64,000 bases of DNA. Source: Pseudoduganella ginsengisoli (GTDB lineage: Bacteria; Pseudomonadota; Gammaproteobacteria; Burkholderiales; Burkholderiaceae_D). The translations under genes and the position numbers were made by a program. The DNA is taken from the NCBI RefSeq assembly GCF_009720865.1, contig NZ_WNLA01000019.1, forward strand, positions 62,001 to 126,000. The letters run 5' to 3'. A model generated the notes under the pieces. It worked only from the letters and a program-made list of their open reading frames with translations. It did not search any database and was not told the origin of the DNA. Positions 44,155-50,689 of this stretch are shown here, piece by piece; within the stretch, counting starts at the first letter, position 1; each line of letters starts with the position of its first letter.

Positions 44155-44553
44155 ATGGCGAAAAATTATGTAAGCCAACTTGGGGAATGGGTTGCTTCGC
44201 AGCCAGCAACTCAGAAAGCAAAAAATCTGACGGCCTTTCTTGCCGTGCGCGACGATGTGCGCGATGCGCTCAATGCGGCGTACTCCGTTAAGACGGTATG
44301 GGCACACCTGTATGAGTCCAAGCGCATCGACATCAAGTACGATGCCTTCCTTGGTTACGTTCATCGTTACCTGCAGAAGTCAGGGCAGCAATCGGAAAGT
44401 TCGGATTCGCAGCAATCTGGCGCGGCAGGGGCAGGTGCTGGTTTCCGTGGGAAACCTGCGGGGCCTGCGTCGCGGTCAGAGCCAAGGAAGTTGTCAGTCG
44501 ATATGCCTGGCTTTGTGTTCAACCCGATTCCTAACAAAGATGAATTGCTTTAG
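44155..44553 (+). CDS. traK: TraK-like oriT-binding protein
   Basis: The 132-residue protein matches IncP TraK in plan: YVSQLGEWVASQPATQKAKNLTAFLAVRDDVRDAL, then SVKTVWAHLYESKRIDIKYDAFLGYVHRYL, a flexible Gln/Ser/Gly/Pro-rich linker, and the terminal GFVFNPIPNKDELL, which resembles the GFxFNPxPxKKDLL end of RK2 TraK. TraK binds the leading side of oriT and aids relaxosome formation. It is the only transfer gene left. An AGGAG lies 10 nt before the ATG. Confidence 0.88.
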   Translation: MAKNYVSQLGEWVASQPATQKAKNLTAFLAVRDDVRDALNAAYSVKTVWAHLYESKRIDIKYDAFLGYVHRYLQKSGQQSESSDSQQSGAAGAGAGFRGKPAGPASRSEPRKLSVDMPGFVFNPIPNKDELL

Positions 44554-44700
44554 CGGGCTGCCGATTATTCCATTGAACAGCATCTCTTGAGATAGGGCCA
44601 ATCGACAAATTTTCGCAACCTTACGATGGGTATGCCGAACTCGTGTCCGGGGCCGGCTTCCATTCAGTTGTCAAAATTCCCATTGTCGAAAGGAGTGCCC

Positions 44701-45468
44701 ATGTCCGCACATGCAGGCAGTAAATCCAACGCCCAGCACAAATCAGGATTCGACCGCGGGAAAGACACCATTGATGCAGCGCTGACCGACCGGCGCTGGC
44801 ATGAATACGATTGCGATATCCAGCAGGTTGTTAATGAATTCAATCGCCATCTGGCCGGTACCGCAGGCTTTCACTCGCTTGACTGGCGGATTATTAAAGC
44901 CATGATCTGGACGGAAACATGCGGCCCGACAAATCCGGCATGGCGCAGCAACCCGATGCAGATTGGCAACCCCGGCGATCCAGGCTTACGGGCTCTGCTG
45001 TTCGGGAATGAAGGCGGCGATTTGGTCTTGCCGCCGGATGTCAGGAAAAGACTCATCGGCACGACGATTCGGGGAAATCCAGTCATGAACATGCGTGCCG
45101 GTGTCGGCTACCTGCTGATGCGGCTGGCGCATTATCGGATCGGGACAGTACAAGACCCCGCCGATTCCAACGTATATACACTGGAAGTCCGGCGCGGCGA
45201 CACCTATGCGACGCTGGCGCGGGCAAACGGTACCACCGTTGATACTCTGAAAAACCTTAACCGTGGCGCCGCGCCACTGGGCCAGGGACAGACTTTGCGT
45301 TATCAGAAAGCATCGACAGGAAAAATGATTGCCAGTTGGGACCTGCCGACTTCGCAGCGCATTGCCATCCGTTACAACGTAGGCGATGCGGAATATGCGG
45401 CCAAGCTCGATTACTGCATGTCGGTGATCAGGAAAAGCCTTTCTGAAAGTGCGGCATGCGCGGCCTGA
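44701..45468 (+). CDS. Lysozyme-like effector with LysM domain (probable T6SS cargo)
   Basis: The 255-residue protein has a transglycosylase-like N-terminal domain: LDWRIIKAMIWTETCGPTN with the likely catalytic Glu in WTETCG, WRSNPMQIGNPGDPG, and NMRAGVGYLLMRLAHY. A LysM at about 158-202 (VYTLEVRRGDTYATLARANGTTVDTLKNLNRG) binds glycan. A ~50-residue tail follows. No signal peptide, as for a T6SS cargo. ATG 44701 has AAAGGAG upstream; the frame is open to 44626. Its end overlaps a secreted protein gene by 13 bp, the classic effector-immunity arrangement. Confidence 0.82.
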   Translation: MSAHAGSKSNAQHKSGFDRGKDTIDAALTDRRWHEYDCDIQQVVNEFNRHLAGTAGFHSLDWRIIKAMIWTETCGPTNPAWRSNPMQIGNPGDPGLRALLFGNEGGDLVLPPDVRKRLIGTTIRGNPVMNMRAGVGYLLMRLAHYRIGTVQDPADSNVYTLEVRRGDTYATLARANGTTVDTLKNLNRGAAPLGQGQTLRYQKASTGKMIASWDLPTSQRIAIRYNVGDAEYAAKLDYCMSVIRKSLSESAACAA

Positions 45469-45884
45469 TCTGTACCGCAGCCATCACGCTTGTTTGCGTG
45501 GCACCTGCTATTCAGGCGCATACTGAAAAACTCACTGGAACTTTTACGGGGACGGGAAGGGCCTGTTTTGGCAAGCTGGTCGTGCATGCGAAAACCATTT
45601 CGTGGTCAACGACATTTAGCCGCTGCGAGTCGCTGCCGTATGAGCTCATAGAGCAAACCACGGACGCCGATGTTGATCGCTATTCGTTCAAGTTCACGCG
45701 GTATTCGCCGCAATGCCGCTATCGCTACATTACGGTCACTCACCGCGGGGCAAGTGGTACGGACATTGGCTGGGACGTTATTGGATACGGCAGCGAGCAA
45801 AGCTATCTTGCCGATAAGGCCAACGGCTATACGGCGAATGCGCCGGACACGATGGCGTGCTACCTGATCCGCGAATCAAAGTAG
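45456..45884 (+). CDS. Secreted immunity protein of the LysM effector
   Basis: The 142-residue protein has a signal peptide (TAAITLVCVAPAIQAH) and the same conserved block as 38806-39234 (CFGKLVVHAKTISWSTTFSRCESLPYELIEQTTDAD ... SPQCRYRYITVTHRGASG). The mature regions are about nine-tenths identical. It overlaps the effector gene by 13 bp and would act in the periplasm, where a lysozyme-like toxin works. Family is otherwise unknown. Confidence 0.75.
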   Translation: MRGLICTAAITLVCVAPAIQAHTEKLTGTFTGTGRACFGKLVVHAKTISWSTTFSRCESLPYELIEQTTDADVDRYSFKFTRYSPQCRYRYITVTHRGASGTDIGWDVIGYGSEQSYLADKANGYTANAPDTMACYLIRESK

Positions 45885-46179
45885 AAAGCGCCGTGCTGCA
45901 CGTTTGAAGTGGGGCGGTGCCGTATATCACTCGCCTTTCATCGGACGTGGGCGTTGGGGCATTTTGCTGGCCTGGATGCTGCCGTAAACCGAAGTGGTGA
46001 AAGAACGCGCGCCCTCGGCGCGCGGCGCTGTTGATTTGCCGCTGCGCGGCAAATCAACAGCAAATGGGCGATTCGGTCGCGTCCCGCGACCGCGCGACCG
46101 CCAGCAGGCGGATCGCTTTCGAATCCCCCGCGCAAGGCCCGCAGGGGCCTTGCTTCTCTCCGCCAGGCCCAAAACGAAA

Positions 46180-46200
46180 AAGCCGCCCAGTGGGCGGCTT
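46180..46200 (-). terminator. Terminator of tRNA-Ser
   Basis: On the minus strand the stem AAGCCGCCC / GGGCGGCTT with a 3-nt loop runs into TTTTTCG, 15 bp past the tRNA 3' end. Confidence 0.85.
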
Positions 46201-46214
46201 CCTCATTTTGTTCC

Positions 46215-46305
46215 TGGCGGAGAGAGGGGGATTCGAACCCCCGATAGGCTATGAACCTATACACGCTTTCCAGGCGTGCGACTTAAACCACTCATCCATC
46301 TCTCC
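46215..46305 (-). tRNA. tRNA-Ser (GGA), island attachment target
   Basis: A class II tRNA of 91 nt: acceptor GGAGAGA / TCTCTCC, anticodon loop CTGGAAA with GGA (plus-strand TCC at 46269-46271), a long variable arm TATAGGTTCATAGCCTAT, T-arm GGGGGTTCGAATCCCCC and encoded CCA (46217-46215). Its 3' part is the core shared with the left attachment remnant. Confidence 0.97.
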
Positions 46306-46475
46306 TTCATCTCGCAGGCTCGCTGCAAGAGAGGCCGCATTGTAGCAAAGATTCTGAAAAGTACCAATATTTTTTGTCGCCATTGTTGTGGCTTCCCAGA
46401 AGTCGCGGGCAGCAAACGTGCGGTCACCTTGCTAATATTGTCTACAAGGAAACTCCAACGCTTAGCGCGATCGTT

Positions 46476-46994
46476 ATGGATACGTCTCCACCGAAACGGC
46501 GCCAGTTAAGCCTCTACCTGCCAGCAGGCGCTGCTGAAAGCGTAGAGGCAATTCGCCGGATAGCCGACCCTGTGCAACATGGTTTGATTCCCGCACACGT
46601 CACCCTATGCCGGGAAGATGAGCTGACCGATCTGCCGGCAATCCGTGCACGGCTGCGCAACGGTACGCAGGCGCCGCTGACGCTGGCCTTTGGCAAAGCC
46701 GAGCCATTTTCCAGTCATGGCGTGCTGCTGCAATGCGTGGAGGGGCAGGGTGCTTTGCAAGAGTTAAGAAAATATGTACTGGCTTCGGACGAAGTTCGAG
46801 TGCAGCAGGCGCACATCACACTGGCGCATCCGCGCAATCCCCAAGCTATTCCGGATGCATTGGCCAGAGCGTACACGTTGCCGGAACGGCTGACGTTCGT
46901 TCTGCCGGAAATTCGCCTGATCGAGCAGCAGGACGGCGGACGCTGGCAAACGCTGGAGTCGTTTCCCCTGCAGTGGCAGGCATTGTCCATATGA
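46476..46994 (+). CDS. 2H phosphoesterase (2'-5' RNA ligase family)
   Basis: The 172-residue protein has the two HxT motifs of the 2H superfamily, HVTLC and HITLAHPRN, each on a strand at the expected spacing. Family members cleave or ligate 2'-5' or cyclic phosphodiesters. ATG 46476 is chosen at MDTSPPKRRQLSLYLPA; the frame reaches back to 46374. It begins about 170 bp beyond tRNA-Ser, outside the island. Confidence 0.82.
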   Translation: MDTSPPKRRQLSLYLPAGAAESVEAIRRIADPVQHGLIPAHVTLCREDELTDLPAIRARLRNGTQAPLTLAFGKAEPFSSHGVLLQCVEGQGALQELRKYVLASDEVRVQQAHITLAHPRNPQAIPDALARAYTLPERLTFVLPEIRLIEQQDGGRWQTLESFPLQWQALSI

Positions 46995-47004
46995 AGAAAA
47001 TGCC

Positions 47005-47607
47005 TTAGGAATATGCGCCCACCATGGCGGCACGCCGTTCTTCCGCAAAGCGCATCAAATCCGGAAAGAATTGTTCAAACCCCTGCGTCAGCACCGCATA
47101 GTGCTCGCGCACATCCGCAATCCCTTCACGCATGTGCGCGCCATTCCTGCTCAGCCTTTGCGAAATCCGTTCAATGGCTTTTTCCACGGCGGCGAAATCT
47201 TCATACGCGTTGAGCCAGTTCAGCTCCACCATATGCGGCGCCATGGCGCGTAAGCGGTCCGGCAGCAGCGCGTGATGCTCGGCAAGCGCGGCATAAAAAC
47301 GGTCCAGCATGGCTTGGCGCGGTTCGTCGCACCAGCGCTGCCATTGCAGGCTCAATACATGGTCGTAAAACACGTCCAGCAAAATGCCCGCATAGCGCCG
47401 CCGGCCTTCCGGGAACAGTTCCGCCGACGCCTTGACTGCCGGGTGGCTGTCCGTGTAGCTGTCGATGTAGCGGTGCAGCTGGATTTCACGTGCGACGTCG
47501 GGCGGATAGCGGCCCGTGACGTCGGCTTTTACGAAGTCGCCCATGATGCCGCCCACCATGGCGGCGCCGTTGTGGCGGGCGAGGAAGATATGGGCGAGGT
47601 AATTCAT
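47005..47607 (-). CDS. Acyl-carrier-protein phosphodiesterase (AcpH family, DUF479)
   Basis: The 200-residue protein starts MNYLAHIFLARHNGA, with MGDFVKADV, LHRYIDSYTDSHPAV and LLDVFYDHVLSLQW, the conserved HD-like metal-binding segments of AcpH. It removes 4'-phosphopantetheine from holo-ACP. Its ATG shares one base with the stop of the VOC gene (TGATG), so the two are translationally coupled. Confidence 0.9.
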   Translation of the reverse strand: MNYLAHIFLARHNGAAMVGGIMGDFVKADVTGRYPPDVAREIQLHRYIDSYTDSHPAVKASAELFPEGRRRYAGILLDVFYDHVLSLQWQRWCDEPRQAMLDRFYAALAEHHALLPDRLRAMAPHMVELNWLNAYEDFAAVEKAIERISQRLSRNGAHMREGIADVREHYAVLTQGFEQFFPDLMRFAEERRAAMVGAYS

Positions 47608-48032
47608 CAGCGCATGGCACGCAGCGCCACAGGATGGCCCGGGCGCAGTTGCAGCAAGTCCCACAGGTTGCCGTACAAGTCTTCGAAGACTGCCACGGTG
47701 CCGTAATCCTCTTCCTTCGGCTCCCGGATAAAAGTGACGCCGTTGGTGCGCAGGCGTTCATAGTCGCGCCAGAAGTCGTCCGTATTCAAGAACAGGAAAA
47801 CCCGGCCACCGGCCTGGTTGCCGACGAACGGCTGCTGCTCCGGCTTCGATGCCTTGGCCAGCAGCAGGGTCGTGCCGGTGCCGCCGGGCGGCGCCACGAC
47901 CACCCAGCGCTTGTCCTGGGCTGGCTGATACGTGTCGTCCACCAGTTCAAACCCCAGCTTGCCGACGTAGAATGCGATGGCTTCATCGTAGTCCCGCACT
48001 ACGAGCGCAATGTGGACGATGGCTTGTTTCAT
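47607..48032 (-). CDS. VOC-family (glyoxalase/dioxygenase-fold) protein
   Basis: The 141-residue protein has paired beta-alpha-beta-beta-beta units: VHIALVVRDYDEAIAFYVGKLGFELVDD and VFLFLNTDDFWRDYERLRTNGV ... AVFEDLYGNLWDLLQL. The final Glu in LLQL position of true glyoxalases is not evident. Substrate unknown. First gene of a two-gene operon with the ACP phosphodiesterase. Confidence 0.85.
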   Translation of the reverse strand: MKQAIVHIALVVRDYDEAIAFYVGKLGFELVDDTYQPAQDKRWVVVAPPGGTGTTLLLAKASKPEQQPFVGNQAGGRVFLFLNTDDFWRDYERLRTNGVTFIREPKEEDYGTVAVFEDLYGNLWDLLQLRPGHPVALRAMR

Positions 48033-48145
48033 GACTTTTCCTTGATTGGCTGGCCGACGCCTGCCATTGTAAAAGCTTCCCGCAAGCGGCGCAGTTTTCC
48101 ACTGTTTGCTACGATGGCGTTCTCACTACTGCAGAAAGGAATCCC

Positions 48146-48892
48146 ATGCGGATCGCTGCCTTGTCCGATATCCACGGTAACCTGTGGGCGCTGGAAGCCG
48201 TCCTGGCTGACATTGCGCGGCGCGGGGCGGATTTGATCGTCAATTTGGGCGATATCGTGTCCGGGCCGTTGCTCCCGGGCGAAACGGCGGACCGGCTGAT
48301 GGCGCTGGCGCTGCCTACCGTTGCAGGCAACCATGAGCGGCAAGTGTTGACGCAGGCGCCGGAACGCATGGGGCCATCCGACCTGTATGCGCACCAGCAG
48401 CTGACGCAGAAACAGCGCGCGTGGCTGGCCGGTTTGCCAGGGACATTGCGCTTGAATGACGACGTGCAGATGGTGCATGGAACGCCGCGCAGTGACGTCA
48501 CGTATTGGCTGGAGAGCGTGACTGCGCCACAGGGGATGCGGCCGGCCACATATGAGGAAGTGGCAGAGCGGGCAGCGGGCGCGGCGGCGCCGCTGGTGCT
48601 GTGCGGGCATACGCACGTGCCGCGAGCGGTGCAGCTCGACGATGGCCGGCTGATTGTCAATCCGGGCAGTGTCGGGTTGCAGGCGTATGACGACGACAGG
48701 CCCTATCCGCACCAGGTGGAAAATGGGACGCCGCATGCGCGGTATGCGTTGCTGGAAAAGCAGGCGCACGGGTGGCAGGTGGAGTTGCTGGCGGTGCCGT
48801 ATGACTGGCGCGAGGCGGCGGAACTGGCGGCGCGCAATGGGCGGCCGGATTGGGAAATTGCTTTGCGGACGGGGAGGATGACGTCCCGGTAG
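48146..48892 (+). CDS. Metallophosphoesterase (YfcE-like)
   Basis: The 248-residue protein starts MRIAALSDIHGNLWALEAVL (DxH), with LGDIVSGPL (GDxxxxG), TVAGNHERQV (GNHE) and LCGHTHVPRAV (GHxH), followed by VNPGSVG. These are all the metal ligands of calcineurin-like phosphodiesterases. SD AAAGGA. Substrate unknown. Confidence 0.92.
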   Translation: MRIAALSDIHGNLWALEAVLADIARRGADLIVNLGDIVSGPLLPGETADRLMALALPTVAGNHERQVLTQAPERMGPSDLYAHQQLTQKQRAWLAGLPGTLRLNDDVQMVHGTPRSDVTYWLESVTAPQGMRPATYEEVAERAAGAAAPLVLCGHTHVPRAVQLDDGRLIVNPGSVGLQAYDDDRPYPHQVENGTPHARYALLEKQAHGWQVELLAVPYDWREAAELAARNGRPDWEIALRTGRMTSR

Positions 48893-48919
48893 TGCAACCG
48901 GAGATTGTTGCTCCGAATG

Positions 48920-49009
48920 GTAGGGCGGGTTCCACGAACCCGCCTGCTTGCTTTAACGCGGCGCATGCAAGGCGGGTTTGACTCGGCGTCCCCGTAAAAC
49001 CCGCCCTAC
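48920..49009. repeat. REPIN-like inverted pair of REP elements
   Basis: GTAGGGCGGGTTCCACGAAC...CGCCTGC faces GCAAGGCGGGTTTGACTCGG...AACCCGCCCTAC, about 20 bp apart, with the same GTAGGGCGG terminus as 20525-20617. It lies between convergent genes. Confidence 0.8.
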
Positions 49010-49014
49010 GAATG

Positions 49015-49797
49015 TTATGCGGCGTCGATTTCCTCGCCCACCAGGAAGCCGGCAATCAGCGGATTGACTGCCGCGGCATGCGTAATCGGCGCCATGTGGC
49101 CGCCTTTGGTTTGCACTGCCGTGGCATTGGGCAGCGCTTGTGCCAGCAGTGCTGCCACGCGGCGCGTCGACAGCGGGCTGTGGGCGCCGGACATTACCAG
49201 CGCCGGCATCGCCAACTGCGCCATGTCGGCCAGCGTGGCCGGTTCGTTCAACAAGGCGTGGAAGTCCAGTTTCACCTTGGCGATCTGCGACGTGAAGCGC
49301 TGCTGCTGAGCTTCCGGCAGCGCATCGAATGCGCCGGCGCGGTTCCAGTAATCGATGAAAGTGCGGGTGCCATCCTTGTCGCAGGCAGCGTCGTTAATGC
49401 AGGCCACCACGTCTTCGATTTCCACGCGCGCGTCGTCGGCTTCGTCCAGCAAGTGGAATGCCACCGGTTCAAACACCGTCAGCGACAGCACGCGCTGGTG
49501 TTCCTGGCGCGCCAGGCGCAGCGACGTGGCGCCGCCATACGAGTGGCCCACCAGGTGGAACGGTTCGTCCGGCGCCAGGTGCAGTGAAATGGCGGCCATG
49601 ACGGCGTCCACTTCATGCGCCAGCGAAAAGCCGGGACCGGCCGCTTCATCCGGGAATGGCGATTTGCCATAGCCCAGCAAGTCAACTGCGATGAAACGGA
49701 ATTGCGATTGGTGCTGGTTGATCAATTCGGACCACTGGCCCTTGGAACTCATGGAGCTGTGCAGCAATACCACTGCAGGCAATGCGTTGGAAGTCAT
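49015..49797 (-). CDS. Alpha/beta hydrolase
   Basis: The 260-residue protein (ATG 49797, MTSNALPAVVLLHSSMSSKGQW) has the nucleophile elbow LVGHSYGG, an acid candidate in MSGAHSPLS and the catalytic His in TKGGHMAP. The frame reaches back to 49908, but that part is not family-like. No signal peptide. It is related to esterases and haloalkane-type hydrolases; substrate unknown. Confidence 0.88.
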   Translation of the reverse strand: MTSNALPAVVLLHSSMSSKGQWSELINQHQSQFRFIAVDLLGYGKSPFPDEAAGPGFSLAHEVDAVMAAISLHLAPDEPFHLVGHSYGGATSLRLARQEHQRVLSLTVFEPVAFHLLDEADDARVEIEDVVACINDAACDKDGTRTFIDYWNRAGAFDALPEAQQQRFTSQIAKVKLDFHALLNEPATLADMAQLAMPALVMSGAHSPLSTRRVAALLAQALPNATAVQTKGGHMAPITHAAAVNPLIAGFLVGEEIDAA

Positions 49798-49914
49798 GTG
49801 TGGCGAAAAAACTAACGGCGAATCCACGATTATATGCGGCTTTGGCAGAGCGGAGTACCATATGTCAATTAACGATTGGTAATTTCGTGTTAGCGCCCAA
49901 CCTGCCAATTAAAT

Positions 49915-50682
49915 ATGCCGGCAACCCCGCACTTGTTCGGATTCTGCCTCGCGCTGCAGTTGCTGGCTGCGGCGGGGTGCGGGGCGCAACAGCGGATTGT
50001 TGCCACGATTGTTGCCACATATCATGATCGCCCCCCGTATTTGTCACCGGGATCGGATGGCGCGCCCACCGGGCTGACGGGAACGCCCGCCGCCAATGCC
50101 TTCCGCGACGCCGGCATTGCCGTCACCTGGATGATGGCGCCCACCAACCGCCAGCTGGCCATGGTCAAGGATCCGCAGCAGCCCAGTTGCGCGGTGGGCT
50201 GGTTCCGCAACGCCGAGCGGGAACGTTTCGCCCGGTTCACCAAGCCGATTTACCGCGACAAGAATTGGATCCTGCTGGCCAATGCGGGCTACACGATGCC
50301 GGAAGGCGCCACCCTGGAACAATTGCTGCAAAACCCGGAGACGCGCATTCTCGTCAAAGAGAATTATTCTTATGGCCCCGACATTGACGCGATGATCGTG
50401 CGCGGCAAAGCCACGGTGGCGGTCTCGGCCGGGAGCACGGACCAGTTGCTGCAATCCGTCAGTGGCGGCGCGGTGGACTTCATGTTTGTGTCCGAGGAAG
50501 AGGGGCAATACGCGATGTCGCGCCGCCCAGGAGCAAGCGGGCCGCAAAATGGCCGCGGCGCCGGCCTGCGGCTGCTGCGGCCCAAGGGCTTGCCGCACGG
50601 CGCGGAACGCCACATCATGTGCGGCAAGAGTGTGCCGGATAGCGTCATTGAACGGCTGAACAAGGCCATCACGTTCCGCTGA
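49915..50682 (+). CDS. Periplasmic solute-binding protein, SBP_bac_3 type
   Basis: The 255-residue protein has an N-terminal signal with a possible lipobox (LAAAGCG) and binding-protein-like sequence: ATYHDRPPYLSPG, PTNRQLAMVKDPQQPSCAVGWFRNAERERFARFTKPIYRDKNW and ILVKENYSYG. It is the most divergent of the four orphan binding proteins in the window. Convergent with the DUF4214 gene by 7 bp. Confidence 0.72.
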   Translation: MPATPHLFGFCLALQLLAAAGCGAQQRIVATIVATYHDRPPYLSPGSDGAPTGLTGTPAANAFRDAGIAVTWMMAPTNRQLAMVKDPQQPSCAVGWFRNAERERFARFTKPIYRDKNWILLANAGYTMPEGATLEQLLQNPETRILVKENYSYGPDIDAMIVRGKATVAVSAGSTDQLLQSVSGGAVDFMFVSEEEGQYAMSRRPGASGPQNGRGAGLRLLRPKGLPHGAERHIMCGKSVPDSVIERLNKAITFR

Positions 50683-50689
50683 CAGGACT

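Larger units (their letters stand above)
45456..46233. repeat. Right copy of the ~0.7-kb direct repeat
   Basis: It holds the immunity gene, about 95 bp of tail not shared with the left copy, then the shared tail (45995-46210) with the GC-rich inverted repeat and tRNA terminator, then GAGAGGGGGATT inside tRNA-Ser (46222-46233). The stretch 45885-46214 encodes no protein; the reading frames across it are shadows of the repeat. Confidence 0.85.

Noticed and set aside
45927-46345. ORFs across tRNA-Ser and the right repeat tail
   Set aside because: They overlap a clear tRNA gene and terminator.
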